From assembly GCF_910592395.1 (NCBI RefSeq), contig NC_088319.1, forward strand, positions 558,001 through 622,000: DNA of 64,000 nt, given 5' to 3'. Of the stretch, positions 22,840 to 34,935 are shown piece after piece (the first letter of the stretch is position 1; each line of letters begins with the position of its first letter). The notes under the pieces were generated by a model. It was given only the letters and a program-made list of their open reading frames with translations. It ran no database searches and was not told the DNA's origin. This stretch comes from Lineus longissimus. Its lineage: Eukaryota > Nemertea > Pilidiophora > Heteronemertea > Lineidae. The position numbers and the translations under genes are program-made.

Positions 22840-22975
22840 ATAGCCCGTCTATCAGACTAGGCCTGAATTACAAAGCCCGCTCGCACTTAGGCCTAAATTC
22901 TCATTGTTATATGGTGGTGTCAAGTGGTCATCAGGGCAAATCTTGATGACATCGACCCCCACGAAACAGCCTCCA
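22840..22975 (-). mobile_element. 190-bp repeat family (AGGCCTGAATT type), one of about ten copies
   Basis: The shared consensus in reverse orientation runs 'ttgccccttacctcgcag...aggcctagcc...cccgctcgcac..aggcc..aaattccattgttctac...ttatcagggcaaat', then CTTGATAACATCGACCCCCA and 'cgaaac'. Further copies or parts in this window: 28780-28945, 29580-29672, 37430-37612, 43210-43376, 50448-50563, 53250-53412, 54605-54753, 61120-61285 and 63320-63482, in both orientations. No coding capacity, and no clear TIR in the copies I compared. Confidence 0.7.
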
Positions 22976-23040
22976 GGGTGGTCGATATGCATAAGCCGCC
23001 AATGGTAAATTCTAGTAAACGTTGTGAGAAAAGTAGGTTA

Positions 23041-23311
23041 AGTGTTTTTCAGATAGATCTGGCCAAAGGTACCTGGCTGACTTCTTGTCACTAATCTGTA
23101 ATAGTGTGATCACAAATAGTAATGTTACACAGCCCTGGGCAGGCGGTGTCATAGTTGACCGCTTTCGTCGACACTGTGGAAGAGCATTGGTTTGGCAAAA
23201 CTAAGGATAATCTAGTGTTATGCAACACCACTATCTTTTGGCAAATGTGATGCCGGTGTGGTCACATTCCTGAGTTCAACTACCTTTGGCCAGAATGATA
23301 CACAAAACACT
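23041..23311 (+). mobile_element. 270-bp MITE (AGTGTTTTTCA / TGGCCAAAGG ends), complete copy
   Basis: The left end 'agtgtttttcagatagatctggccaaaggtac' is mirrored by the right end 'cctttggccagaatgat...aaaacact'. The middle holds the conserved words 'tagtgtgatcacaaatagtaatgttacac' and 'gataatctagtgtt'. Other copies: 34671-34935 (inverted), 46788-47195 (interrupted), 52021-52284 (inverted). Partial copies are at about 29008-29222, 43096-43175 and 58535-58612. It is non-coding and is a non-autonomous DNA transposon by structure. Confidence 0.82.
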
Positions 23312-23639
23312 TACAACTCTTTCTTACAACAGTACATGTGAACGTGATGAGTAAGGTGACACGACGCACGTATGCTGAAGTGCATTTGTCAACCGACGAG
23401 TGTCCCTTTCTTTCAGTGGTACCATCAAATCCACAAGGGGATATCTAAAATCAGGTCCTTAGCAACGAGTGCGGTCGCTAACTTGGGGACGGATCCGAAA
23501 AGCGAACATATCTGCACCGGCACGCGCGACCCACCCGAGTAGCTTGTAACCAAATCACAAAAGTATCGCGTCAGATGCGAGTAAATATTCCATTTACCAG
23601 CATCACACTGAAACTGGTACAAGAAATCACAGCTTAATC

Positions 23640-23820
23640 TCGACCAATCAGTGCACCGTCCGTTGATGACGCAAAAACTCTCGACCAATCAGGATTAGCG
23701 AAGTCGGTTGAAGGGATTTTCTGAAACGCGGAGGTGGCAGTTTTGACTTTTCTGCGGACTGACGACCAGAAAACGCGACGCTTATAAATTTGTTCACTCA
23801 CAGTTCGAGCTCCCTTAGAC
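23640..23820 (+). promoter_or_regulatory. Promoter with two CCAAT boxes, a CRE-like site and a TATA box
   Basis: Two copies of CGACCAATCAG lie at about 23641-23651 and 23682-23692. A TGATGACGC (CRE/AP-1-like) site lies between them near 23664-23672. A TATAAATT is at 23783-23790. Initiation would be expected near 23810-23820, about 60 bp before the start codon of the signal-peptide exon below. This spacing is textbook for a regulated animal pol II promoter. Confidence 0.65.
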
Positions 23821-23877
23821 ACCAGCCACTTTTTGCGGAAAGCTACCCTTACGAGTTTTAAAATTCATCCAAGAATT

Positions 23878-23964
23878 ATGGATTCCAGGCGGTTTACTCT
23901 GGCTGTTGTACTTATCTTAGGAATGGTCTGCGGCTCGCTTGGACGGGCCTGGCTCAATGATGAG
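23878..23964 (+). CDS. First coding exon of an unidentified secreted or membrane protein (partial)
   Basis: Twenty-nine codons from ATG (context AATTATGG) to a donor GATGAG|GTAGGG, ending in phase 0. The product begins MDSRRFTLAVVLILGMVCGS: basic residues, a hydrophobic core of about 13 residues and a small-residue cleavage region, a typical signal peptide, followed by LGRAWLNDE. The TATA/CCAAT promoter just upstream supports it as a real first exon. I could not find the following exon. The next intron may be long, as the next several kilobases show no clear acceptor plus coding stretch. Candidates include a neuropeptide or other secreted precursor, but nothing identifies it. Confidence 0.55.
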
Positions 23965-24529
23965 GTAGGGGCACTTCGAAGAATTCGTTGATGTTGTAAA
24001 AATCAATTGTTTATGTTCGCAGTGAAATTTAAAGAAACTTCGTTAATTAGTGTGGTTTTGTCAATTAGGGTACCATGCACATAGTGACGACTTTCGCTGA
24101 TATTGTGACTTTACCATCTGAAGACAAAACCCAAAGTAAATTTGAGTGACGAACCTTTCTAATAGTTTGACTTTGTTAATGAATGTATGAGGCGGACTAT
24201 TCTTCCAGTAAAGTTGTATTCAGTGTGACTAACTCTGCTTATACTAGAAGAGAGACTTTGCTAATGTATAGGGAAGAACTCTCATTAAATTAGTGTGACG
24301 CACTTTGCTAATAGCGGCACCTCAGTCAAATAATGTGCTTAAGGTGGACCATTTTACCCAATAGGTTATCTGCAGATTGAAGAACTTTGCTAATATAATG
24401 TTACTTTAGCAAATGTTTAAGGCGGGCGAGCTCCCCAATAAAGATAGTTTTAGGCTGACGAATTTTGTTGACAATGAAACTTTGCCAAGAACGATTGTAT
24501 AAAGCGGATCATCTCCCTTATAACCGATT

Positions 24530-24620
24530 CCGACGCCTAGTGTTTAAGGCGTCTGCCTCGTGAATGGAAGGTCGAAGGTTCGGGGCCCGTGGGTACCTCG
24601 CTCCATAGTCCGCTGCGGCC
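24530..24620 (+). mobile_element. tRNA-like SINE head
   Basis: A-box-like 'cctagtgtttaaggcgtctg' and B-box-like 'aggttcggggccc' at tRNA-like spacing. The arms do not pair as a functional tRNA. Confidence 0.4.
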
Positions 24621-25809
24621 AGTTGGTTAGCTGCAGCTTGTTGAATATAGGGCACAAACTGCCTTCTCGCCAGGCCTTGATCTAATTGGATCTTGAATGC
24701 CATCAATTTAATTACGGAGGTATGTGACTCTTTCTTTGCTGGATTTGTATTTGTCATAATACTTGAATCATTAATTAAAATTGAAATCTCCTTTGAAATC
24801 TAAACCAGAATGGAATAAGATCGCGAGAGGATGGCGACGAAATATCGCCAAACGAAACATTTTCGTGCATACTTATTTTTGGGACTCGCGACAATTTCTC
24901 AAAAAGCTTCATTTTGGCTATTTACGATTTTTGTTTGATTTTCAAATTAAAAAACCTTTTCGCGAAACTTTTCATTCGCAAATTCCCTCGAAAATAAAAC
25001 ACCGCGAAAATGTTTCTTACCAATATTACTCATTTTCAGTGTTGTACATGCGCGTCTCCCTGGACATGCGCAGCGTTACTCGAAATAGATCCGCACACCG
25101 TGTTTAAAAAAAGGGTTTTCTAATGCAGGTTTCGAGCCTAGATTGTAATATAAAAACAAACGTTTTGAAGTTGACGCGGAAGAAAAAGATGCGCTGAATT
25201 GATGGTAATATCAAATTCATATTATCGAACCACATCAGAGGTGATTGGTCGTGATAATTGCAGGACCTGCTTCGAGAGATTGGCACCCACTTTTTTCCCG
25301 ATCAGTTTATAGGGACTTTGGAACTTAAAGGGGATTTCACACGACCAGTGCTTTTGCCTACTTTCTACATTTTCTCGGGCGGTGAAAATGCCCATTATCA
25401 TTTCCAGTCTATAAGTCCGGCGCAGATCAATAGATCCTGATCCGCCCTGATGAACATGAGAACAACAGGGCCCGCAATAGGCATCCATTCAGAAACTGGC
25501 GCGAGACTTGGTGATGTATTATTGCTTTGGTACCGACTAAGGCGCGCGATGGCCATTTTATTGATCGTACGAAATTCACTTTAACTGCACTTAATAATAG
25601 TAAGTTTCTTCGAAGGGACAGCTATTCAGAACAATGGCTTATGCCGTCATCATTGCATTCGCTGTGAGAGATCAGTTGGAGTATGGCCTCATTTCCTATG
25701 GTCGGATATACATCCCGTGCTCCCATTTGTGATCACTTGGTCTGCTTCCAGTCGGGGGTCCGGTTATTATCAGGTTATATGTCGCATCGATTTTCGGAAG
25801 TTTGAAGCG

Positions 25810-25876
25810 GTGGAGCACGATGGTGTATTGGTTAAGCCGTTCAAAGGTCGTGGGTTCGAACCCGGTTCAGCATCTC
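25810..25876 (+). mobile_element. tRNA-like SINE head
   Basis: A-box-like 'tggtgtattggttaagccg' followed by a clear B box GGGTTCGAACCC. The D and T arms are partly paired but there is no proper acceptor stem. It runs into 'ctctgagtgtttctgtgtg', the start of a tail shared with other repeats here, and is followed at 26009 by a MITE. Confidence 0.55.
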
Positions 25877-26008
25877 TGAGTGTTTCTGTGTGTTAGTGCT
25901 TCCGCCGCATAGGGTCAGACCTCGAATGGTCGTTAGTGATCACCTTGTCCATGAAAAGGGTACAATATGGGTAACACTGAAATACGGGAAACGCCGAAAA
26001 ATGATGCA

Positions 26009-26154
26009 CCGGTGTAACATCTGTCAGTGTTTCCCACATTTCCGGGTTTCTCCTATTGGTCCTCAATTCAGGGCAACGAACGGAACAACCGCCACTTGCG
26101 GCCTGATCTATTAGAGGGGAACACTCACGCACAGAAACACTCACAAAACACCGG
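26009..26154 (-). mobile_element. CCGGTGTAA MITE, copy 3 (diverged, shorter)
   Basis: Begins CCGGTGTAACATCTG and ends 'cacagaaacactcacaaaacaccgg'. The termini match the other copies. The interior differs completely ('tcctcaattcagggcaacgaacgg...'), so this is a subfamily sharing only the ends. Confidence 0.65.
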
Positions 26155-26940
26155 CATAATAGCTTCTTTATTAATTGTTCAAATATCGATTGCAGATCGA
26201 ACCCGATTCGCCTGTTTCAACTGATTCCGCCAGTTGGACCTGGCCCTATCAGGGAGCTTGACCCCGTCCGTGGAGCACTAGTGGTCCGGCTTTATGTTTC
26301 TTGCAATTGGCCCCGCGGTTAAGAGAGGTCACCGCCGACAAAGATCCATGTTTGTTCACGCATAACAGGGAAACAACCTTGCGTGTGACACGAAGGTGTT
26401 CACCCAGCCTGTTGATGGCCGTGTTCGCCTAGCGTGATTTGGTTAGACAGAGAGAAGATGCTCTGTGCTGTGTCTACGATGCATTCATCAAAGAATAACA
26501 AAGAACAACCAACATACATGTATCTCACACCCAAGTTCTCCCTTTAAGGAAACAAGAAAACAAGGAATCCCAAGGACTGCCATGGTTTTGATCTGCAGTT
26601 CATTTCAATTTGTATTGTAGTAGGCCTATCGCCATTGTTCAATGCGGCCGTGATCTCACCAATCTGACAGAAGATGCGACTTTCATCGAAACTACAAATT
26701 CAGGAAAGAACTTGTGAACACTAAGAACAGCGTAATCGATGTGCCTTGTTCATCTTCGTAAATACCAGTCGAACTAGTTCTTTATTATTCTCTTTTAGAG
26801 TTCCGCTTGTTCTGATTGTGAATGGCAGATCTGATTCAAATAGGTTTGCCCCAAGGCATTCTCTGCTTGACGAATCCTCTACCTATCGTTTAGAATTCCG
26901 GTGAGGTATCTGTGAGTTTTCCCTATAATAGATCCACACG

Positions 26941-27147
26941 GTGGGTAAAGGTATCGGTTTGCCTAAGAAAAGTGCGTGCTGAGGAAATGACGAAACGAAA
27001 GAAACAGACAAAATGTTACCGGTAGTTCATTTTGACGGGCGTAAGACCTGCATTTATCATCTTTTATCTGAGTGTACCCTTGAAACACTGTAATAGGAGG
27101 GCCTTGTTTCTCTTGTGTGATAAAGGTAAAGCAATACCTTTACCCAC
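26941..27147. mobile_element. MITE with GTGGGTAAAGGTAT terminal repeats
   Basis: Left end GTGGGTAAAGGTATCGGTTT, right end 'ggtaaagcaatacctttacccac', inverted. A shorter copy (about 90 bp) with the same ends is at 51757-51848. The interiors differ apart from 'gcctaagaaa.gt.cgtgct'. Confidence 0.75.
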
Positions 27148-30100
27148 AGAAAGCCTGGAATTGTTGTTGTGCTCTTGATGGTCTCCTCATCCGTGAATTG
27201 GTGAACAATAGACAAAACACTGAAACATGAGAAACACTGATACCTGTAGACTACTGACACCTTGACGGTATGATAAAACTCTGGGAAGACTTTTGCGGAT
27301 GCCTGCTGGTGATTTCTTGGAACTATGGCAAATATCAAGTCTTACTTTAACAGAGACAGTGCAGGGCATTTCGCTGAAGGAAGGTCATGAGACAAGTCTG
27401 ATAAAATAACATAAAGCCCCAGTTTAGTGTCTGTTTTAATATTCCCTGTGACTAGTGAGTTTCCAACTTGGCCGCTGGGGGTTTTAGGCACAGATTTCAG
27501 CTTTGACTTAGCAGATACGTTCCCGAGTGGTTTCGTATAATTTGACATGAGTAACTTTCAATATTTTCTATACTATCATTGTATTGGTATCACCTTGTTC
27601 ATCAGACGGCCCTCTATCGTCTTGAATTAAAAGCAATGATGTACAAGGCACCAGTCTTCAAAATTCTTTTTTACTAGGATGTTTCAAAGAACACTGTCCT
27701 TAATCAACGTCAAGATTTCTTATGTCACAGTTCGTGATAAAATCATTACGATTGCTGGCATTAGAACTTCTTCAAGTGAAGACTGGCACAATCCTTGCGT
27801 GTCCTGAAACCGTAGAAATGTCTTCCAAAGAAATGTATTGCCCCATCAAATTGACGACATGCAATGTATTCTTTTCTATGTTGCTCGAAGAACTTTTCGT
27901 CTGCGAAGAACCTACAATAAGACGCTCGCTGATAGTCTTGAGGGAAAGGTTATCTTTAGTCTTCCCCAGTCTAAACAAATGACTCGTTTTATTTCACAAA
28001 GAGCCTGAGTGCGCCACTTTTGTGCTTTCGCATTACTGAGATTGGCACGCTTCTGAAAAAATAACGATAGTCACCTTGCGGACACAAAATGCAGAGGAAA
28101 TCGTTTCTAGGCGCTTTTCAAAAGCGGACAATCACCAAATATGGCATATATCGAGTTTTTAAGTGCTGATTTTGATGCCCAGATATAGTGGCAGGTAAAA
28201 CGCCAAACCAACCTCGGATGAGAAAGACTTCCAAGCATGCAAACGCTGAACAAGAAGTGGAAGTATGAAAAGAAAATGTTGTGGCATACTCAAACACGCC
28301 CTAAAGGTATAGAGTCATATTTCTACAACGATAAGATGGGTAAATAGATATTTGTCATTTATTTCGCCGCGTGCAGAAGAATAGAATCAACTTGCGAACA
28401 GCTCAGACAGAGGAATCGTTTATATTTGTAAATGTCAAACACTATGTTGTGTTCGCAAAGCATTCTTCTTAAGTTCTGGTTGGGATGTAAGGCAGGTTTA
28501 GCGATGAGGTAAATGAGAACTTCACCCGAGGGGCATTTGGTGAGCAATTTTAGTTCTAAGACACTTTATACATTAGGCATTTTAGGCATAATCCATTGAT
28601 ACTCTTGGTTATTTCACCTCAACCTACTAGTATGCGGTGAAAACGTGGCAAATTCATCATAAAAATGAAATGATAGTAACCAAGGTGTTTTAAAATGTCC
28701 ACCCAAGTCACAATGGAGGTTTTAATGCCAATAATGATCGCTTCGAAGCATTGAACAGTTGGAATTTAGAGCTTTGTTTAAAGACAATGGGCCGTATATT
28801 AGGTTAGGTCTGAATTCTTTTGACTGATGACCCTGTGAGAAGAGACCAATGGGAGTTTAGACACTGTTGCGAGCGGCCTTTGTTTGAAGACAAAAGACGG
28901 TTTATTGGGCTGGCCTGAATTAGTTTGACTGTGAGGTAAGGGTGGCAAACTTTTCATTGAAAACGAATCAAAATTATATACTTCGGTAATCAACACGGCA
29001 CACACGTATCTGGCCGAAGGTCCTTCGCTGACCTCTTGTTACTAAACTGTAATGATAACAAATAGTATTGTTAGGGCCTACACCGTGAAAGAGCATTGGT
29101 TAGGCCTACCCGGAGGATAATCTAGTGTTGTGCAAAACCACTATCTTTTGGTAAATGTGATCCGGTCATATTCCTGAGTTCTTCTAAGTATCTTAGGCCA
29201 GAACGATATGAAGAACAGTTTAATTCGTTGCAGGGTGTAGTCATGAGGGGTAATCGATGCTCGCGGGGGGGGGGCAAGTGTCACCTCGGGGTCACACGTC
29301 AACCACGCATTCATTCCCGCGGAGAATACCACCAACTCCCCATCACATATCCACGCACACCCACCCTCCTGATAACAATGTATGTTACCGAGGTGCCAAT
29401 CACACCCGACGGTGTTGAAAGGGTCCAGCTTGGTGCGTGAAAGAGTCGGCTATCGTCATTGTGGCCATTTCGAGCAAAACTGAATTTAGTTTACACATTG
29501 TTCCGGGTTGCACAAAACTGAGGCAAATACGTTACAAACTGACCGTCGAATGCATACTGCATTGGTAGAGGGGGCGTTGATGAGACAGTAGGAAAATGGG
29601 CGAGCGGGCTTTGTTTCACGACAATAGACCGCGCATTGGGCTAGGCCTGAATCCTCTTGACTGCGAGGTAAAGGGCAAAAAACGTAATGATTTATTCGTC
29701 TTTTTCTTCAGAGATGATTTCATTCGTACCGAAACTTCCTTTTCGTAATAAAAGTGTACCTCCATGTTTTCAGTGACGGGAGGTGATATTGTTATGCAAT
29801 TTGGCCTCTCTCATAGTGATGTGGAGAGTTTCAAGGAGTGTCTATGCCAGGGGAGGTTAGAGACCCCACCAAGTGAGAAACATGAGTAGCTTGCATGGAC
29901 TCAACCTCCCGCCGAAGTCGGATTCACTAGGCCAAAACACCCAATCGGCGCATAACCGTAGTGTCACGCATAAACCCTCATCCCGCCTTGGAGGAGGAAT
30001 ACTCCCTGGAGAAAATCACTTCCAAGTGCCGAGCGAACGCTGAAGAAGAAGAAGAAGAAGATATCCGCAAGGCAAATCCCCACTCACTGAAGAGAGCGCA

Positions 30101-31019
30101 TGCAAAGGTTTTGAAAGGGAAACATTTGTTATAGAAAAGAATATCGAACTCGGGAAAATGTCAGTTTCTCTGCAAGTCTGAAAAGTGATTTTTCGTACCT
30201 TGCAAGACGGAGAAAGAAATCGACGAACAACGATCGGCGCAAATCGTGTGTTTCGGCTCTTTCTTCCCTTTTGCTTGTTAAAGCAAGTTCTATTCGCCAC
30301 ATAATGCCCACCTTTAACAATATGTCTCAGTTGGGGTTTGATGCGATTTTCTTCTGCCTGGTCTGTGCTCTTTAGAAACAGTATATTGTGATCATGATAA
30401 TGTGTAGGAACTGCAACAAATGTCGACCGAGTAAAAAATCTATTTGAGGATAATCATGGGAACTGTTCTTCAATATTGATAAATATGTTACATTTTGTGC
30501 AGCAGGAAACACAACGTCTTCTCAAAAGAGTGTTTTTATGATCCATTGTTAGCGGAAAAACATCTCGGTCTGCTCCAGGTTACAAGTTTATGTGAAACTA
30601 TATGGCATTTGCATTATTAGGCCTACGCAGAATCAAAGATAGCAGAATAAACAAAACCAATATGTATCAACGATACTATCAAATCTTCTTCAAACAAACC
30701 ACATGTATTCCAATGTCATCCTCGCCCGCGAGTACCGAAAGCCGAGAACAAGTTTCCGCTATTTTCGTCTGACAATCTTGGTCCTAAAAGGGCATTGTTC
30801 TCTCCCCACTCGGTCTTAAGCTTAACCACAAGTCAACGACTCGTGAATCACCTAGTGCAAATACAACAGTTGGGTGGTTGACTCCGTGTTTCCGTAAAAG
30901 AGAGCGCGAGCCATTTCCTACGGTTCTTTCGTTTCGGCAAAAGATGCTGGAAAATATCACTGCGCTTGCCATCCGGTCATATTTGCGGCTGAGTAAACAT
31001 GGGGTAGCTCTCCTGGATG

Positions 31020-31390
31020 GAAACAAATAGTGGAAACGAAGGGAAAACAAACCTGGGTACAGTTGAAATAACAATAATGTCAATCGCGTGCGCCCTTGAG
31101 ATATCAGTTTTAACTCTTCGTTTCATTATTTCATGCGAGCAATTAGTCTGATAGTGAAACTCATCTTCAATGTTGGAATTATTTTACTGGTGTTTGCTGT
31201 CAAAATATGTATAGTGAAAACGAAGGAAGACAAACCAGGATACAACAGTAAAAATCGACCTTGAGTGGCCTGAGGCAGTTGTAGCCGACCTTGGTTCAAT
31301 ATTTCATGCGAGCAATTAGTCAGAAAGTGAAACTCATCTTCAATGTTGGAATTATTTTGATGGTTGCTGCTGTCAAAACATGTATATTCT
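31020..31390. repeat. Tandem duplication, unit about 180 bp
   Basis: The segment 'tttcatgcgagcaattagtc...gtgaaactcatcttcaatgttggaattatttt' occurs twice about 180 bp apart (31130 and 31307). The flanking words 'gaaaacgaaggaagacaaaccaggatacaac' and 'ggaaacgaagggaaaacaaacctgggtacag' also repeat, so roughly two units are present. Confidence 0.85.
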
Positions 31391-32610
31391 ATCCGCTAAA
31401 TCGTAAATAAAATATAGAAAAACGTGGCTAATTTAGATAAGGATAACCACAAATCCATTTCACCTATGACATGTTTATTACGTCGTGTGTGATAAAGTAC
31501 ATCGGGATCTCGCAATGTTGCGCTCTGACCGATTTTTTACCATCTTGTGATGTTAAAAAGAATTGCTCACGAAAAACCCCACTGCTAGTACCCTAATGGC
31601 TTGGTATGTAGCTAAGCGTCTGACATGCGTAGCAAACCAGACGAAGACGCTTTACAATTAGCAATTAGGAGTCGAAAAAAGCATAAATATTCACCTCGTC
31701 ACTTAGTCACTTTCACGATGCTAATTGACATTCGTAGCTTGTGAATCGTCCTTTTCGCGGTTGCGTTCCATTTTTTATCAACAGCCGGTGCGGTCTCTTT
31801 TTTTGTAGGAGGTGGCTCAAACATTTGGCGGTGCATATGTATATATAATGCCGTGGCTTATCTCAATTATTCCTAGCGTAATGATTCGAATAAGTTGGAG
31901 CACGGATGTATGCATAGTCTACTGCATTTTCGCAATAATTATTGTTAAAAATTGTTAAAGGCATCATCATTTTGGTAAGACCTCTAAATCCTAGAGCAAG
32001 AGCTCTTCCAATCAAGGGTGGGAGTCTCAATTGCTCTCGGATTACTGGCCAGAATGGTGGTATGTATTGTCAATCCTTAATCCATTTAATGTATTGTGGT
32101 TTTCTTTGACAAGTTGTGAGACATTCGGCTTGTCACGATAAATCTTAAATTATCAGCAGAATATATTCCATGATGGATATTTCTTGACCAAAGGGATCTA
32201 AAAGAGTTCTAAATCAACACCCAGGGCTTGCCATCATCTCAGAGAGGAGCCACACTTATATGATTAATTCATCAGGAAGAAATTATCGCCAGAGATGTAT
32301 TGCACATATTCTATCAGTGTTTACCAGTCCGCTTTTGATGTGCACTCCCCTGCTTTCGGAAACACTGCCATGCAGTGATCAGCCTCGGCGAACAAAGGAT
32401 AACATGAATAATTTATATGTTTATATACTTACCAAAGTATGTAAAGTAATTCTATGACCCATGCAGCGGTTAATGTAAGCCTTTTACTCTCATTCTAAAA
32501 AAGTCATCACCTTTTATAGTCGAAGCAGTGTCTGATTCTTTGCGAACCCTTGTGTTCTACCCGTCGAATCCCTAGGTCAACGTGACTAGAACGACGAAGT
32601 CGGAGCGTTC

Positions 32611-32890
32611 TGAGGTACACATTGGGAGAAGTCAATTGACCTACTTAACGTTAATGTTAGTGTTAGTGACAGTGTTAGTGTTAACTGTGAGCTCAGAAAT
32701 TGATGACTGAAGTAAACACTTGGTAAACACTTATTTTCCTTAAATTCCTACCAAGAACACACTGGGTGAGGTCAAATGACTTAAACAACTGAAGTGTTAG
32801 TGTTAGTGTTAACTGTGAGCTCGGAAATCGATGAGTGAAGTAAATACTTGGTATACATATAAATACATATTTTCCTGAAATTCCTACATG
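32611..32890. repeat. Tandem duplication, unit about 145 bp, with GTTAGT runs
   Basis: The block 'gtgttagtgttaactgtgagctc.gaaat.gatga.tgaagtaaa.acttggta' appears at about 32667 and 32801. Each block is preceded by 'cac.ttggg.gaggtcaa.tgac' and followed by 'tattttcct.aaattccta'. The GTTAGT hexamer varies in number between units. Confidence 0.85.
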
Positions 32891-32941
32891 TACCTGTCCA
32901 TTTTTTCTGCGCCCGAAATGTTGTCAGGAGTTCAAAAACTA

Positions 32942-33627
32942 TTAAGCCCCTTTTTCTATTTGACCAACAACCTTATTATATTCCCATTGTTCTTCTGTCA
33001 AAGGGATAATAGGGCTTATCTCGATAACATTAACCTTCCTTGAAACAGCTTTTATTTGGGGTCGAAACTTTCGACTTTCGACTTTCGACTGACCTTCATA
33101 ATAACTTGTCGTACCCCTACATCTTAAACACTCACGACAATCTGTCCACATCACCAGAAGTGATTTTTGAAATATCTCACGAAATATATATTTATTATGT
33201 ACAATATTACGATCAGCCATATCAAAATCGTCACTCAGATCGACTCGTTTGACACGAGATTGCAAACAATATCTCAGAACTGTCGGCAATATGCTCATCA
33301 AAAATCTTATTTTCGTATCAATTCTTCTTTAAGAAGACGGACGCGATTCATATCCGATATCCTATTAGTTTCTGGTAATCAAAAACCGCTTTGTTACAGT
33401 GATGATGAAGAGCAAATGGTTTGAATAAAATATTGATGGCGGATCGTTTGGTATTGTCGTGGTATATTACGTCGTCTTACGACCATAAAGAGACCGGGGA
33501 ATATTTCACCATCTCGGTCACTGGCGCGGAAGAGAAGGGGTCGTAACCATGGGCCGTGTTCAGCAATCAAACAACAAATCACAAAACCATAAAAACCCAA
33601 GGCTGGCTTGGAGGAGGATGCCATCAT
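32942..33627 (-). CDS. Candidate small two-exon gene, function unknown
   Basis: Two minus-strand open stretches in different frames could be two exons. The first starts MMASSSKPALGFYGFVICCL (signal-anchor-like) at 33627. The second (about 33275-32942) follows an acceptor-like TTGCCGACAG and encodes about 110 residues with a C-x-x-C-x-x-C cluster (DCRECLRC) and a charged C-terminus ending at TAA. The strong donor GTC|GTAAGA in exon 1 gives the wrong phase. A weaker GAT-G|GTGAAA donor would fit. A TATAAA sits right at the first ATG on the minus strand, which argues that the true start lies further inside. No family recognised. Confidence 0.3.
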
Positions 33628-34670
33628 TTTATATGCAATTTAGTTTAAACGTTCGCCCTAAAGAATGGGATATATGGGGTTGGGGTGGTGGTTGGGGCTC
33701 CAGCGATAAGAAAGGCCATATCAAAGTTCTGGATAGCGATTTCAGATTTGTTAACGAGAACGTATTTCAGCCTTAGTTTTCTCACCAGGTCATTCAGAGC
33801 TCCCTTTTTTGATGACATTTTGCAACCAGTTTTATTTAATTTATTCCAAAAGTTTTAGTTGTATGCCATGTATACAGTCTATATCTAAATCATAACATTA
33901 CTAAATGTATAGCTCCCACAAGGATTGGAATTAAAGTCGGAACAGGCGTCAATTGCAACTACCTATGACTTTTAAAACCTAGTGCCAAAAAAGGAGGTAA
34001 ATACTGGTCAAAGGACATCGCCTTGGCCACTTAGCTCTGGGAGTCCGTGAGTGAACTCACGAGGACAGCCGACTTCGTTTGTGAAAAAGGAGTGACTTTC
34101 TGGCGTACATCTCAAATATTCCGCACACAGAATCAAAAAAGAAGAAACCTAGTCCCCGATAGTTTACCAAAACTACTGCCTTCAACAGATTCTCAAAACT
34201 TGGTTAAATTACCATGATCATTCCCATTCAAAGAAACTGGAATGAAATATTAACAATATAGAAAAAAGGCTATCCGTTAGACATCGAAGACATTACCGGT
34301 AGACAAGCCACGAAAACCTAATCATAGTTCCGGGCGGAATTATTGTCCCTCAAAGAAGAAATTACGTTCTCCGGTTCCCTAATGACGGGCTTATTTCATA
34401 GAAAATTTATACTTTCTTTTAGCTTGGAACATTTCAATCCTGTCACAGAGTTTTAGCGTAAATTTATTTTGAACTTCGCCTTACAGAATTGTGTTTCTTT
34501 GCGAAGTGCCCTTTTTGCCCACAAACGTCCTCGTGCACTCACTGTCAGATCACGGCACATCATTTTATTTAATAAAAACCGACAAGGGCCGTTCCTGTTG
34601 AGGTTGATGTTGTGTTGTCATTATGCAGGCAAATTCGTTGAACTTGACATTATAGTATTCATATCAGTCT

Positions 34671-34935
34671 AGTTTTTCATATCGTTCTGGCCAAAGGTAA
34701 CTCAGGAATGTGACCAGATCACATTTACCAAAGATAGTGGTGTTGCTCAACACTAGATTATACTCAGGGTTGGCCTGACCAATGCTCTTTCACGGAGTCA
34801 ACTAAAGCCGGTCAACTATGACACCAGCTTCGCAAAGGGGGTGTGTAACATTGCTAATTGTGATCACACCATTACAGTTTAGTGACAAGAGGTCAGCCAA
34901 GTACCTCTGGCCAGATCTATCTGAGAATTTTTTAC
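34671..34935 (-). mobile_element. 270-bp MITE, inverted copy
   Basis: Reads 'agtttttcatatcgttctggccaaaggtaactcaggaatg...' and ends '...tggccagatctatctgagaattttt'. This is the reverse complement of the copy at 23041 with scattered differences. Confidence 0.8.

Larger units (their letters stand above)
20627..23640. other. Intergenic, repeat-dominated
   Basis: Apart from the listed repeats I see no gene. A run of C (about 22763-22783) followed by 'tcccccg' is a low-complexity tract. An AATAAA-like word near 22452 is too far from the cyclase stop (1.8 kb) to assign with confidence. Confidence 0.5.
23965..32610. other. Long non-coding stretch, possibly intron of the gene starting at 23878
   Basis: No supported exon. 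It contains tRNA-like SINE pieces (24530-24620, 25810-25876), CCGGTGTAA MITE copy 3 and the TIR element at 26941. Also present are pieces of the 190-bp and 270-bp families, a GAA microsatellite at 30044-30060, and a tandem duplication at 31020-31390. About 25418-25580 resembles 59725-59905, an interspersed repeat of unknown class. Two minus-strand open stretches (27978-27772 and 28547-28359) look mildly protein-like but have no identified family or splice partners. Confidence 0.45.
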
